A stretch of DNA of 64,000 nucleotides from Gracilaria domingensis (Eukaryota > Rhodophyta > Florideophyceae > Gracilariales > Gracilariaceae). The translations under genes and the position numbers were made by a program. Of this stretch, positions 39,146 to 51,149 are shown in pieces. How positions within the stretch are numbered: the first letter of the stretch is position 1; each line of letters begins with the position of its first letter. The notes beneath the pieces were generated by a model. It searched no databases. It was not told the DNA's origin and was given only the letters and a program-made list of their open reading frames with translations. The stretch lies in the NCBI GenBank assembly GCA_022539475.1, contig VCMS01000168.1, positions 55,651 to 119,650 on the forward strand. Reading direction: 5' to 3'.

Positions 39146-40471
39146 ATGCCCGGCATCATCACCGCCGTCACCGCGCGCTCCGTCTTCGACTCCCGCGGCA
39201 ACCCCACCGTCGAGGTCGACATCACCACCGCCGATGGCAAGTTTTCCGCCATGGTGCCGTCCGGCGCCTCCACCGGCATCTACGAGGCGCTCGAGCTGCG
39301 CGACGGAGACAAGTCCGCCTACCTCGGAAAGGGCGTCGACAAGGCCGTGGCAAACGTCAACGAGAAGATCGCCCCGGCGCTCATCGGAATGGATGCCTCC
39401 GATCAGCCTGCCATCGACGCCAAGATGATCGAGCTTGACGGCACCGAGGGCGGCTTCAAGAAGAACCTCGGCGCCAACGCCATTCTCGGCGCCTCCATGG
39501 CTTGCGCCAGGGCCGGTGCCGCCGCGAAAAAGCTTCCGCTGTACAAGCACCTCAACGATCTCGCGGGAAACCCCAAGATGTTGCTTCCCGTGCCCAGTCT
39601 CAATGTCATCAACGGCGGAAGTCATGCGGGAAACAAGCTCGCCATGCAAGAGTTTATGATCCTTCCTTTGGGCGCCACTACTTTCCGCGAAGCCATGAAG
39701 ATGGGCGCGGAGACCTATCAATATCTGAAGAAGGTCATCAAGAAGAAGTATGGCTTGGATGCCACCAGCGTCGGAGATGAAGGCGGCTTTGCTCCCAACA
39801 TTCAGGATAACACTGAAGGTCTGCGATTGCTGGAGGAGGCCATCGCAATGGCCGGATACACCGGCAAGGTCAAGGTCGGCATGGATGTCGCCGCCAGTGA
39901 ATTCTGGAAAGATGATAAGAAAATGTACGATCTCGACTTCAAAACCGCCGACAATGACGGCTCCCAGTGCCTCACTGGTGAGCAGCTCGGTGAGCTGTAC
40001 AAGGGTTTCGTCGCCGATTTCCCCATGGTCTCCATCGAAGATCCGTTCGATCAAGACGACTGGGAGTCTTACGCCGCCCTCACCGCCGCTGTCGGCGAGA
40101 GCGTCCAGATTGTCGGTGATGACCTGCTTGTAACCAACCCCACTCGCATTCAGACTGGAATCTCAAAGAAGGCCTGCAATGCCTTGCTACTGAAGGTTAA
40201 CCAGATTGGATCCATCACCGAAGCGATTCAGGCATGCAAGCTTTCGCGCGATGCGGGATGGGGCGTTATGGTTTCCCACCGATCGGGAGAAACAGAAGAT
40301 ACGTTTATTGCTGACTTGTGCGTCGGCCTTGGCACTGCGCAGATTAAGACCGGCGCTCCTTGCCGTTCCGAGCGACTCGCCAAGTACAACCAGTTGTTGC
40401 GAATTGAAGAGGAGCTTGGCAGCGAAGCTGTTTACGCCGGTGCTAGTTTCCGTACGCCCTGGACTTTGTAA
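39146..40471 (+). CDS. ENO: Enolase (phosphopyruvate hydratase)
   Basis: 441 residues starting [20 protein letters not shown]; the open frame upstream is not family-like. It converts 2-phosphoglycerate to phosphoenolpyruvate in glycolysis, in the cytosol or plastid. Present are the [17 protein letters not shown] loop, [29 protein letters not shown], the metal ligands in [13 protein letters not shown] and [12 protein letters not shown], the catalytic Lys in [11 protein letters not shown] and the [15 protein letters not shown] loop. Length is normal and there are no introns. GC-rich third positions suggest high expression. Its 5' flank is only 80 bp from the end of the non-LTR element, so its promoter is either extremely short or lies in the element. 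No obvious transit peptide. Confidence 0.98.
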   Translation: MPGIITAVTARSVFDSRGNPTVEVDITTADGKFSAMVPSGASTGIYEALELRDGDKSAYLGKGVDKAVANVNEKIAPALIGMDASDQPAIDAKMIELDGTEGGFKKNLGANAILGASMACARAGAAAKKLPLYKHLNDLAGNPKMLLPVPSLNVINGGSHAGNKLAMQEFMILPLGATTFREAMKMGAETYQYLKKVIKKKYGLDATSVGDEGGFAPNIQDNTEGLRLLEEAIAMAGYTGKVKVGMDVAASEFWKDDKKMYDLDFKTADNDGSQCLTGEQLGELYKGFVADFPMVSIEDPFDQDDWESYAALTAAVGESVQIVGDDLLVTNPTRIQTGISKKACNALLLKVNQIGSITEAIQACKLSRDAGWGVMVSHRSGETEDTFIADLCVGLGTAQIKTGAPCRSERLAKYNQLLRIEEELGSEAVYAGASFRTPWTL

Positions 40472-41332
40472 GCATTGAAGCATCTGGTTTCTAATGGTGC
40501 GGATAAAGACTAAGGACAAGTAGATACGATCATATAGTAGATATCGAGTTGGTACCTCGCATCTATACGTTTGCCTGAATCTCGAAGGCTCTCGACCCCA
40601 AAGCATGGGGGAAGTCTCTAAAGCTGGGAGTGGCTGTAAGTTAGATAAAACCAGAACTCTTGGCCTCAATCGATGCCCATGGCGAGACTGGGGGTATAGG
40701 ACGTGAGAGCAACCCGCTCTTAACTTTGATAGATTCTTGACCGCCCTAAAAACATGCTTGACTGTTGATTCTCAATCTAGCTTTTGTCTTTTCACCGCAT
40801 CTTCTATATTCTTTTCTCCTTCTTCCACACATACTACAAATCGTATTCAGTAACAGAAGCAACAATCGCGATCTAAAGTTTTCATTCTTCAGGCAAGCCA
40901 GCTACTTTTGACACCACTGCCGAACAAACGTCCTTAGTATTAACAAAGGCGAAACCATATCCCCACTATAGACGCCGGGGAGGAAGTGTGTGTATCCTCC
41001 CGCATACACACATATGATTCCCTAGAACATCCCGAAACTCTCAACTCACCCAGAACCGGGCTACCGTCTCCTTGAAGACGTCCTGGATTCTGTCATTCAC
41101 CAACGCCCGCAATATGCCTTGAGCCGTTACAGCCGCTCCATATGCTACGTCAACAGCAGGCACACTCTTCAGGCAAGGTCCATCTAGTGTTCAAAAGCCC
41201 TGTTCTCCGGGAGGATTCCTCCCGTCATGATCCGAAACCCATCCACCTGCGTTATCCGCTTGACGAAATCTGAAGTCGTGATAGTAAGCTAGTCTAGAAA
41301 CGCCTTGCGGTCCAAAAACACCAAAGGTACCC

Positions 41333-41423
41333 CTAATACTTTCTCATCGTAACTCAGTAAGCGTATTGCGGCTACTCACCGGTGGTCAGTGGCTGCGATG
41401 TAGAGTTGTTATAGGTCGTTGGG
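41333..41423 (+). repeat. Diverged direct repeat, first copy
   Basis: About 90 bp, similar to 42308-42397. Shared blocks include CTAATACT at the start and GGTGGT-AGTGGCTGCG toward the end, then TTATAGG-CGTTGGG-like sequence. Spacing between copies is about 975 bp. Confidence 0.55.
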
Positions 41424-42425
41424 TCTTGAGTAAGCCCATGCGTAAAAGCTAAACTTGCTTCAGTGTTTCCATAAACAAGATAGAGAGACAAAATCAGTCA
41501 AGGATTTAGTGACGCAATGCGGCCCAAAGAAATTCCTGTTCTAGCTTACATGACATAGTATGTTCTCTCCATAGAGCAAGTAGTTCTTGCTAACCTTCAA
41601 ATAAAGACAAGATCTTTTGGGTCAGTTCTTGACAGGACACGTTCCCCAAGTCTTCACCTAGTAGCATTCTATATACTGCAGACGCTACTGGGGTGCGAGT
41701 GAGTGTGGTAAACTAGTCGAAAAGGACGCAGAACACAAGAGATCGCTCCAACCTTCGATGGAATAAAACCGCACACCGCAGCAACCCGATTCAACTGTCA
41801 AGGCGGCGAAGGGATATACCAGTCCACAGTCTTCTTTTTAACCCGAGAGGTCGTTAAACTCGTCCAGGCGACCGCTCAGCTTGCTGGTCGTCCTCATGGA
41901 CTTGAGCGGTACGTCGCCAAAATGCCCCGTCTAGCAGCGCGCAAGCAGCTGGTTACGAGCCGGTCACCGAAGGAAGATCCTACCGCCGTTTCCTTGAATT
42001 TTTTCCTCTGAAGGAAGAGCTCCAAAGGGACCACTGGACGGAGGTTTTCCAGGGTCTTTTCTTTGGAGCGACTACTCTGGGGTTGGATGACGGTGAAAAG
42101 CTACGGACTAGTTCTTGCACCCGATCTCGCCGATTGATATGAGGGTTGGGTCGCTTGGACGCTGCGCATGGTTTCTTGAGTGGCCAACGTGGTACATGAG
42201 GAGCGCCTTGTCGTGGTGTGCCCCTTAGCCTACGGTCTCTGGAGGTTGAATGAAGTAGTTGAAAGGAAGAAGGCGATAAGCGTCGGTGACGAAATCACGT
42301 AAGAAATCTAATACTCTCTTGCCGTAGCCTGCGAGTGTAGCACGGCCTCTGATAGGTGGTTAGTGGCTGCGGCATAGAGGTATTATAGGCTGTTGGGCAA
42401 ACCCACGCGTACGAATTGCGTACGC

Positions 42426-42429
<4 letters not shown>

Positions 42430-42465
<36 letters not shown>
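42430..42465 (+). repeat. CA microsatellite
   Basis: About 18 perfect CA units directly after the second copy of the diverged direct repeat. Confidence 0.95.
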
Positions 42466-42467
<2 letters not shown>

Positions 42468-42766
42468 CTCCTTTGTAAGTCAATCAAAGCGATCCATTCC
42501 CAAAGCAGCAACCAACGCCACTTCGGTAATCGTCCTGCCAACCAACATTCCAATACGAGACCGAAGATAATTCTAATGATTTCCGCAGCTGTGAGAACAA
42601 AAGAACGGCTCGTCCAAATCAGAAGCTCGGGAACCGTCCAGAGCTTCCGAGAGGGCTACACAGGGAAGTTCCCTGCGGCAGGGTGCATGTGAGCGCATAA
42701 TATAAAAATAGCATTCTGCTTCCCTTCAATAAATCCATCACAAGTATTCAACGGTTGAATACTCGT

Positions 42767-42857
42767 GATAGAAGGCTAGCCCTCAGGCTTGCGAAGGATA
42801 CCCTTGGGTATGGTTGAATTTCAACCATACCCAAGGGTAGAAGGATAGCCTTCTATC
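42767..42857. repeat. Nested hairpin
   Basis: Inner arms of 20 bp (42799-42818 and 42820-42839) are perfectly complementary with a 1-base loop. Outer arms GATAGAAGGCTA (42767-42778) and TAGCCTTCTATC (42846-42857) are also complementary. A further short palindrome, TATTCAACGGTTGAATA, lies just upstream at about 42,746. A small foldback or MITE-like insertion is likely. Confidence 0.75.
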
Positions 42858-45191
42858 GTACAACCCGATCTAGGCAGTAAGCCTCTCCGTTTCACGTCTT
42901 TCGGGACAACCATGCATATAAACCAAATGTGGCCGAACGCAAGAGCGCGTTGACAAGGGGGGCGAGTAAAGAGTGGACCAAAAGCAGAGACGCAAGCGAT
43001 CCGCCTTCACGTGGTCTCTTGTATTCCTTTCGGAAGCAAAAACGGTCAGGCATCCAACGGGCGCCAGCATCGTTTCAATCTCTTGAGCACAATCGCTCTA
43101 TAATACGCCGTAATAAGGCTGCTATGTCATACTCGTAGAGCAGAGAAAGAGAGACGGAGAAATCAAAGCAAAGAAGTATAAACCATGCGGTGTGAAAACG
43201 AGAAAACCTAGCCTCGCGCAACCGCGTAACCACTCTCGAGACTAAGGCATGCATCAATTCATGTCCATTGTTTGTCCAAACCACGAATCTTCTGACTGTC
43301 GGCTCGCTTCATTTTCTGCCCGTCCTCTACATTTCGCTGACGACGAGTCATTCTACTAAGAATCTCACAAGCTCAACTCAACGCCCTAGCAAGTGCTCTG
43401 AGTTCGAGTGAAGTAATTACCAGGCAGGAATGGAATGTCATTCCATCTGACGGCTTATCAACACAACGATTCTGCAAAGGGCGCCTGTAAGCGCGCTCGC
43501 CAAGTGCAATCATAAGAGTACAACTTCTTTTGTACATATGAATATGAGAATCAAAATGGCCTTTCTTCCTCAATCCAAAAGAAGCTTCAGACATGTACAT
43601 AAGGTTATAATTATAATATATTGGTGTAGTCAGTCTCGCGAAATGCGTGAATGATGTTTTCCCTAGCATCCGTGATGTCCCATTCATAGTCTGCCCAATT
43701 TGCGAACTGCTTACGTGTTCCGTGTAGTCCACAACGACAGCGCATGTCGTTAAACAGTCCGCGCCATTGGTCGACCTAATCGCGGAACGGTCACTCCTTC
43801 AGACCTGGGGCGGTCTTCAGTAGGTCCGCAACCTTCCCAAGTTTGATATGGTCAACTCGTTTAGACTGGAAAGTCCAATTTGGGGTCCTCTCAACAGTTG
43901 CTTTTTGATCCCCCAAATGTAGCACCAGCATAGAGAAGTATTGTGCGCCACAACGGCTTTAAGCTATCAACAAGGCTTGCTTCCTGAACGGGAATTAAAA
44001 TGCATGGGTCCTCATCGCTATGATACATAGAGATTAAGCTAAGTATGCACGTTTGCCATCGCTAGCATACCGCAATAGGTGAACTTCGGGTTCATACACA
44101 CTTGCTCGGCCTGTGTATCGCACTTTCCTGCCCATCATGCCTATATCTGGACACTGCTCCGAAAAGCTTGTTTCCCTACCCCAATGTTCTCAAAGTGTGT
44201 TTCAGGGATTGAAACGACATCATGGCGCTGTGAAGCATAAAAACTCCCTCACGGCTATCACGTACAAATCACAACGTCATGTTCTCCCATCTCATATACG
44301 GGATTGTTGTGGCCGGTCCACTCGTGCTCCTCGACAGGCTCATCTCACACCTTCAACGGGGAAGAACAATCGTTCGTCCATGAACTGAAAAAAGCCAGAA
44401 ACCCCTCGACTCGCATCAAGAGCGGCTGAGTAACACATTCCGTATCCACCAACCTTCGGAAGTTGGGCATGCACCTGTTCCTCTGCTTCGACGTCTTTCC
44501 GTGATGCCTCTTCTGCGCTTTTCATTGTGCATTCTGCCATAGCGGTCGGCAGGTTGTGGGCAAAGGCCGGTCATGACCGTTCCGTTCACTTTGGTGACGA
44601 GTTCACATGTCCGAAATGCAAGCCCACAGTTTGTGAAAGTGCAGTGTATTTTCTGCGTTGCGAACTTCTCACCCCGCGCGTACGATTGGTTTCATGTGTT
44701 GTCGAATGATGTGGATGGCCACTCCGAGAGCTTTGATACGTTTCTCCCGGATCTATCACCAAATGCAGAGCACCAAAATATCCGTGTCGCAGATTCTGAT
44801 GAACCAACGACAAAGTTTGGCGGGGGAGAGAGATAGGCGTCGAGGAGATATTGCATTGGTCGCGATTGCGGAGGCGACGGCGAGCATGTAGAACAGAGCT
44901 GTCATGTGAGAGATATCAGCGGAAATAGCATTGTGTCAGAACCAACCGTGCGCGCTGTGTGGTGTAAGTCGCGCGCGTGTGTTGGCGACTGAAATTTGAA
45001 GGCCTCAAAAGTACACACTGTGCCTTGCTTGCGCGTATTGGAGACACCAAATTGTTTCGGCGGTCGTCTCTAACATCTCCAGCATCCGCGTGCGCGTTCG
45101 GCTCCTGTGAAGTCTTCGTCAGAATCCGTCGTCCCGTAAGTGCCACAGATCAGCTCTCTAGAGCCGAGTTTCAACTACAGCCAACGCCGCC

Positions 45192-46302
45192 ATGAATCCA
45201 GAATAGTAAGCAAAGCAAGAGTCGTCAACAGCACTTGCGATTTGGCAGTCAACATCTTCTGCTAACTTCGCGTCTTCCTTGAATTATCGCGTTCTTTCCT
45301 GTTTCTAAACCTTTTGCAGCGACTATTTGTACAAGAATCTTCTCATCGGTGACTCGGTACGTTGCGAATATAGCATGAGACGTTGACATCTCTCTAAAGC
45401 GCGACACCCTGGCGACTCCAACGGCGAAAGGTGGCAACCAAGAGCGCAGCAAGTGTTATTCGAATCTGGCATCATCTAACTGACGATTGCGGTGGTCAAC
45501 TTCTATGTCCCTCAAATATGGATGATTTGTTGCGTCTCGTTCTTCACAGGGGTAAGTTTGCAAAACTTCGAGCAACTCACGCACATGCTCACTTTCAGTT
45601 CGTTCCCGGTTTCTGACTCAAACCTTCGACTACGATGCTTTTGCGCGATTTTAGTGTTGGCAAATCATGTCTTCTACTGCGTTTCGCCGACGACACGTAC
45701 ACCGAAAGTTATATCTCCACAATTGGTGTCGACTTCGTACGTTGCAACTTTTTGACTGAAACGTCTCTACGTCTGCTCATATGCAGGATAAGCTGACTTT
45801 AATCCCCTGTGAATGAAATCTCATGCAGAAAATCCGTACAATCGAACTCGACGGGAAAGTAATCAAGCTTCAGATTTGGGACACAGCAGGGCAAGAACGT
45901 TTCAGAACAATCACATCCTCATACTACCGCGGGGCGCATGGTATTATCATAGTTTATGATGTCACAGATCAAGAATCGTTCAACAATGTCAAATCATGGC
46001 TACAAGAGATCGACCGTTTCGCCTCAGAACATGTTTGCAAGCTATTGGTGGGTAACAAGAATGATTTGACATCGAAGAAGGTTGTAGATACTGCGACAGC
46101 GAAAGAGTTTGCCGATTCTTTGGGCATCAAGTTCTTAGAGACTTCTGCCAAGACTGCCGAGAACGTCGAAGCAGCGTTTACAGCCATGGCTGCGGAAATC
46201 AAGGCATCCACGTCTTTCCAACCTACCAAGACTCCTAACGGCGGAACCGTAAAGGTGTCTGCGAAGGATGAAGAAGTGTCAGCGTCATCTGGTTGCTGCT
46301 AA
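45192..46302 (+). CDS. RAB1: RAB1/YPT1-family small GTPase, four exons
   Basis: Exons read from homology: 45192-45205, 45320-45356, 45655-45736, 45829-46302. Together they give a protein of about 202 residues starting [17 protein letters not shown]. They include the P-loop [10 protein letters not shown], effector region [20 protein letters not shown], switch [31 protein letters not shown] and the prenylated C-terminus SGCC. RAB1 drives vesicle transport from ER to Golgi. Introns 1 and 3 have standard GT and AG ends. The exon 2/3 junction is two bases short with standard sites, because the second Gly of the P-loop would need GG (see findings). It converges with HUS1, 92 bp apart. Confidence 0.93.
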
Positions 46303-46394
46303 CCTAAGAAATGCAAAAGATTTACTGGCAAAGCGTTAACGGAGCGATAGGTTTTATGTGCAAGGATTTTGTTAATGTCGAGATGTGCTAACAG

Positions 46395-47237
46395 CTATGG
46401 GGCGAACTTACGAGGGATGTAGTACGATACGCTGACATCGGCGGAAACTGTTAAATGCACCATGACGTAGTTTGGGTGGATGAAGCACGTTGCGTGTAAT
46501 GGCTGTGCTTGGTGACCAAACAAGCATTTACTAAAGTTACGCAGGTCCACGACTGCTTCCAGTTCAGGGGCAGGCATTCCTCGTTGCTCTTGAATAGATT
46601 CGTCATCTTCGTAGCTTGCGATGGACAGATCCGTAAACGTCGCAGAAACAGACGCCGTGTCTGTGTCAATTCCGAGCGAAAGTTTGGCTCTGTCCTCACA
46701 CAACGTAGCTTTTAAGCGAAGTGAGTTACACAGGACTTTCATGCGGTCGACGAGAGTATGAATTTTGGTCAGCGGGGGCAATGCGAACCCTATTGTCTTA
46801 TCATGATCAGGTGGTTGGTATTCAGAAAGCCGTATCGCGGATAGAACTACCACGGGGATGTCCTGCATAATAGGCCCTAGCGCAGTAATCATTTCAAATG
46901 TGAGAACCGGGACACCCTTCTTCGCAAGCTTTATGAGTATGTGGTCTGCGGCAGTAGCGGAACGTAATGCACGAAGAAGATTCTGCATGTCCATCTCAAG
47001 CCCAATTTGGTTTGCATTTTGAGACTCGATCCGGTATGATTGAAACCACTCCGTCCTCGTGAAATGAGCGTAAGCAGCTACTGATCCCGAAACATCTGCT
47101 TGAAATATGATGCGGATGTTGTCCACTTCAGGCGCACTGAGGTGCAACACGCATCTCTTTCCAACCTTGTCCAAAAGTTGGGTTACTCTTAGGAAATCAG
47201 CCACTCTTTCTGGTCTTAAACGACTTTTAAATCTCAT
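46395..47237 (-). CDS. HUS1: HUS1, clamp subunit of the 9-1-1 DNA-damage checkpoint
   Basis: 280 residues, single exon. The start MRFKSRLRPERVADFLRVTQ and the ends of strands such as IRIIFQADVSG, QIGLEMDMQNLLRALRSA, VPVLTFEMIT and DIPVVVLSAIRLSE match HUS1, as does the C-terminal VSVSYYIPRKFAP (HUS1 proteins end in a YFIP-like motif). It is PCNA-like and forms the RAD9-RAD1-HUS1 ring that recruits checkpoint factors to damaged DNA in the nucleus. Length is normal. Its 5' end faces the SKP1 gene with about 750 bp between them. Confidence 0.88.
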   Translation of the reverse strand: MRFKSRLRPERVADFLRVTQLLDKVGKRCVLHLSAPEVDNIRIIFQADVSGSVAAYAHFTRTEWFQSYRIESQNANQIGLEMDMQNLLRALRSATAADHILIKLAKKGVPVLTFEMITALGPIMQDIPVVVLSAIRLSEYQPPDHDKTIGFALPPLTKIHTLVDRMKVLCNSLRLKATLCEDRAKLSLGIDTDTASVSATFTDLSIASYEDDESIQEQRGMPAPELEAVVDLRNFSKCLFGHQAQPLHATCFIHPNYVMVHLTVSADVSVSYYIPRKFAP

Positions 47238-47983
47238 GGTGCGGTATTGATTAAGAAAGCGTCTCTATTCGTCGATGCGGTCGGTGGCCCAAGTTCACGG
47301 CAATGATGGAGTCTGCCTTTGGCCAACGGAGAACAGGACGTCTTTCTTTTTCCAATGTCCGTAGCGTTAGATCTGGAAGTCGTGTTTGTTCAGGACAGAC
47401 TTGTTTGGTGTCCATATGAGTCTCTTCATGTTCAACAGAACCTGGACATGTGGATTGTCAAGGTCGAAATTCGACTCGAAAGTGTTTGGTTGTGCCCGAT
47501 TTTCGCGCCAATTTGATGTCATCGATAAAATAAGTGAGCAAACTTTGTAACAACTGGGATTCCAAGGAGTTTGTCGCAATTCATACACCTTCTGCATGTT
47601 AACTTAGATAATGTCGGAGACATGCTACGTACCTTTCGACGACACTAAGGGGTAGCAAAGATACCGTCGGTATCTATCTCTTGGTTATACCGGTACCGAC
47701 GGTACCGTTTGGTACACATGTGGGAGATGATAAAATTTTCCAGTGATGCGAAACACAAATCTTTGCCAAGGCGCTGACAAACTCTACCCCAATTTTTGAT
47801 CCATTTTCGCAAAAGCATGGGAAAAATCACATGACCCTTCCAGCGCCAAATCACAGACACGCGATGCTACTTGAGTGACCACGTCCACGTCAGAGATATC
47901 TAGGATTTCGCAGTCCCGCAACAATTCATCCGTAGCCTGAAGCCAAAGCGCCCAACTTTCTAACATCACTGCGACATTCAGCC
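47238..47983. other. Divergent promoter region between HUS1 and SKP1
   Basis: No gene recognised. Around 47,665-47,713 there is a run of GGTA/TACC-rich sequence (for example ACCGGTACCGACGGTACCG), partly palindromic. It may hold control elements for both flanking genes. Confidence 0.45.
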
Positions 47984-48702
47984 ATGACGGAAGCACCAAA
48001 TCAAGCGAACAGCATCACTCTCAAGCTGCGGAGTAAGGATGGAGAAATCTTCGAGGTAGAGAAGCCCGTTGCAATGCAAATTAACTTCGTCAAGGGTATG
48101 CTTGAAGATGTCGACGAAGTGGATGGTATGGAAATTCCAATGGGGGAGGTAGAAGCCGCGATTCTCGCCAAAGTAGTGGAGTATTGCAGGTTCCATTACC
48201 AACAAGAGCTCAACCAAACAAGCGGAGATGAAGTTGATCGTTGGGAACGATCGTTTGTCCAGGTTGACAAATCCACTTTGTTTCAGTTGATTCTGGTAGG
48301 TGCTCCAAATCTTCCGTTCCTTTCTGTTCTTTCTGTTCAGCCTTTCGCGTTCCCTGATTATACTAACAGAGCGAGAGCGCTTGCCGCGGCTACGACTGAA
48401 CCTTACTCTTTGCAAACGAAAGGCCGCGAACTTCTTGGACGTTCAATCGCTTTTGGACCTCACTTGTAAAACGTAAGTGCGCCATAGAAGAGACACCTCT
48501 TTCGGTTCATCTCCTAGTTTACAACGAAAACTAACTGACCTGTTGGATGTTGCGCTGCGTTCTAAATGTCAGGGTTGCCGATATGATCAAAGGGAAAACA
48601 CCTGAACAAATCCGTGCAGAATTCGATATCCATAACGACTTCACCCCTGAACAATTAGAGGAGGTGCGTCGAGATAATGCATGGTGCGCCGAGGATCGCT
48701 AA
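47984..48702 (+). CDS. SKP1: SKP1, adaptor of SCF ubiquitin ligases, three exons
   Basis: Exons 47984-48295, 48423-48472 and 48573-48702 join in frame with GT-AG introns to 163 residues. The N-terminus ([20 protein letters not shown]) is the BTB/POZ-like fold and [11 protein letters not shown] follows. Exon 2 gives [17 protein letters not shown]. Exon 3 gives [20 protein letters not shown], then [20 protein letters not shown], the F-box-binding helices, ending at the conserved WC motif region. SKP1 links F-box proteins to cullin 1. Length is normal. Confidence 0.95.
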
Positions 48703-49541
48703 TGAACAGATCGAAGAAGAGAACAGTGCGAGCACTGAGACTTGCTTTCATGAGAGAAGAATGTGTGTGAATACCTTTTCTAGAGTCAAGAAGAGTGAAG
48801 TTTCAAGCCCAATCGAATAAAGCTTGAGGTGATGCAGATAAGCACCCGTGGGGGCAGAACTGGATGGGGAAAGATCGTGTTGAGATGCCTTTTGCAGAGA
48901 CTACTGCTATCCAGTACCCATAGTTCTGCGAGAGCTCGTGCTATATTCATCGCTAGCAAATTTGTTTCCGACGGACAGGCCAATCGCTAACGCTGAACGT
49001 GGCAAATGTTGCGAGGGACTAGTTGTAGCATGGTTACGGAACCTGGAAGGGACGTTCGGGCACAAGATATTCTGACGTAGTTTAGAAACTTTGATCCTCA
49101 CATGGGACAACGACCTGTCTTTCAAGCTACGTGTAGCCGTCTGCGTTAACTTGGACGTTCTGTAACGGTGCGCGCCAAAAAACGAAGATACCCATAGGGG
49201 ACTTAGGGAAGCGCCTAGGCGGAAGTATAGTTAGATAGTTCTGTAAGTTACATGGCAGCTTGGTGTCGAATGAAGCGAAATCCCCCTATCCAGGCTCTTC
49301 AAGAAGTCCTCACTCTTATCGTTGGTAAGTGATACAGAGCTCACAAACTCTTAAAAGACATGATCTATGCGGTCTCTTGCACCAAAGAAAAACCCCCGGG
49401 CGCTTTTCAACGCTTCAATACTTCTGATAATCAAAACAAAAAAACCATTTGCAACCAAAGTTAGACCCAGTGTGTAGTCAAGTTTGAATGTTAAGCTCCC
49501 ATTCTTATGATACAGCGGTGCATGCGTTTCATGATCACTTA
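48703..49541. other. Intergenic stretch between SKP1 and the SLC17 gene
   Basis: About 840 bp, convergent 3' ends of the two genes. Small ORFs without recognisable domains. No repeat seen. Confidence 0.5.
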
Positions 49542-50867
49542 TCATGAAACGAGCGCACTCTTGGAGGGCAATCCGCTGCTTTCATCAAGAACTCGTTCGC
49601 ATTCCACGAATGAACAGAAGATGACATTCATACACAGGTAACATATGCTAAGGCTTGCAAACATAGCACGCCAAGAGCCTCCAAGCATATCCATGATTTT
49701 CGTTGACAAAGGGAGTGCAATAAAGCCACCAAGGCTTGCAAGGGTGTTCGAGGTCGCCTTAAAAATTCCAACCACACTTGGTGCCGCCATGTCCATATAG
49801 CAACTCGCAAATCCCCCACTGTTCAAGCTCATAAACGCCAAGCTCAGGGATATGTATGCCAAGGCTACGCCAACTGTTTTCGCTGTTGCAAACGCGAGCA
49901 ACATGGTGGCAGCCCCAAGATTCGCTGCGAATGTTACAACCTTCCTAACTCTGGTCAGCGACATCCCACCCTGCAATAGAGCATCTGCGAGATATCCGCC
50001 GACGTTGCCACTCACGGCCATTGAGAAGTATGGGATAAACGTGAAAGACAGTGATGTTGTTTGAATCTCATAAACGTTCTTAAAGTAGGACGGAAGCCAG
50101 CTAAGAATAACAAAATGCACAAGGCCAAACATGGCCTGTGTGAGACAGACAGCGAGGGTGCGCCTGTCTCGAAGGATTGCAAGTACCAAACGCACTTCTT
50201 GAGAGGAGGAAGACAAATATTCTTTCTGTTCCGTGCCATCTTGGTTTGAGCTCGAGGACGACGAACTTTCTTCCCCGGGTGGTGCAGAAGCTTGGACCTT
50301 CTCATAGCGATCGTAGGCAATCATTTGCCAAACTGCAACCCAGACCATGCCAAGAGTGCCGAATGAATAGAATATAGCTTGCCATGAAGCTTCTCTAATT
50401 ATAATCGGAGACAAAATAAGAGCTAATGTTGTTCCTACGTGGGTACCACTGAGTAGCAGCGCGACTCCCCTCGCTCGTTCCGTGGGGGAAATCCAGGTGG
50501 AAAGAAAATGATATACGGAAGGATATGCGACGCCTTCGGAAAGGCCCATAAGAAATCGACAAACAACAAGGACTTTAAAGCCCATGAGACAGGCAATTGG
50601 AGTAACGACGGTGAAGAAAGACCATAGTGTGGCCCCAATGGTGAGCACGTTTTTCGCCCCAAAACGTCGACAAAGAAGAGCGCCGCCCAAGTTCATAGGT
50701 AAGTAACCCAGATAAAAGTAGGACATAATCAAGGACTGCTCATGCAAATTGAAGGAGTACTGCTCGGCGATATTAATGATAGCGACTGACATGTTGACGC
50801 GGTCAGCATAATTAATGCAGCAGCAGACCGCGCACAGTATGACCATCACAAAGCGCTCGGGAATCAT
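49542..50867 (-). CDS. SLC17-type major facilitator anion transporter
   Basis: 441 residues from the ATG at 50867; the open frame continues to a GTG at 50930 without another Met, so an upstream exon is possible. The first membrane helix holds CCINYADRVNMSVAI, a signature of the SLC17 group (Na+/phosphate, sialin, vesicular glutamate, plant PHT4). Also seen are GYLPMNLGGALLCRRFGAK between helices 2 and 3, RFLMGLSEGVAYPSVYHFLS, TERARGVALLLSGTHVGTTL and a Ser-rich, acidic central loop (EESSSSSSSNQDGTEQ). About 12 helices. It likely carries organic or inorganic anions across the plastid, vacuole or plasma membrane; substrate not predictable. C-terminus intact. Confidence 0.88.
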   Translation of the reverse strand: MIPERFVMVILCAVCCCINYADRVNMSVAIINIAEQYSFNLHEQSLIMSYFYLGYLPMNLGGALLCRRFGAKNVLTIGATLWSFFTVVTPIACLMGFKVLVVCRFLMGLSEGVAYPSVYHFLSTWISPTERARGVALLLSGTHVGTTLALILSPIIIREASWQAIFYSFGTLGMVWVAVWQMIAYDRYEKVQASAPPGEESSSSSSSNQDGTEQKEYLSSSSQEVRLVLAILRDRRTLAVCLTQAMFGLVHFVILSWLPSYFKNVYEIQTTSLSFTFIPYFSMAVSGNVGGYLADALLQGGMSLTRVRKVVTFAANLGAATMLLAFATAKTVGVALAYISLSLAFMSLNSGGFASCYMDMAAPSVVGIFKATSNTLASLGGFIALPLSTKIMDMLGGSWRAMFASLSICYLCMNVIFCSFVECERVLDESSGLPSKSALVS

Positions 50868-51149
50868 GTTAAGGTATGACGCAGAGCGGGGGACACGGAT
50901 CGATGTAGGCTTTAAACTAAACTTATTCACCAGACGTCATCCTGAAGAATGTCGCAGAACGCGCGCAGGGGACGGGTGTGATATCGGGTGATGGGGTGGT
51001 ACGAAAGACAAAGGAGCAGCATCAGCTGGTTGGCTCAAGATGGCCGACTTCGAATTATACCTTCCGTACTTCCGTAGAGGGCCATCCTTCAGCAAAGGGG
51101 CTACCGAATCGTTCCCCGAAGTGATTGAATGCGTAGGTTACCACGTTTC

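Larger units (their letters stand above)
40472..45191. other. Gene-poor intergenic region with repeats
   Basis: About 4.7 kb without a recognisable gene. It contains a diverged direct repeat (41333-41423 and 42308-42397), a CA microsatellite and a nested hairpin. Small ORFs, such as 119 codons on the minus strand at 43373-43732, show no known domain. Spliced genes with unfamiliar products could be missed here. Confidence 0.5.

Noticed and set aside
39119-40054. 311-codon ORF opposite enolase
   Set aside because: Shadow frame of a highly conserved gene with strong third-position bias.
43373-44836. Small ORFs (60-120 codons) as genes
   Set aside because: No domain, no conserved start context and no neighbour support; spliced genes here remain possible.
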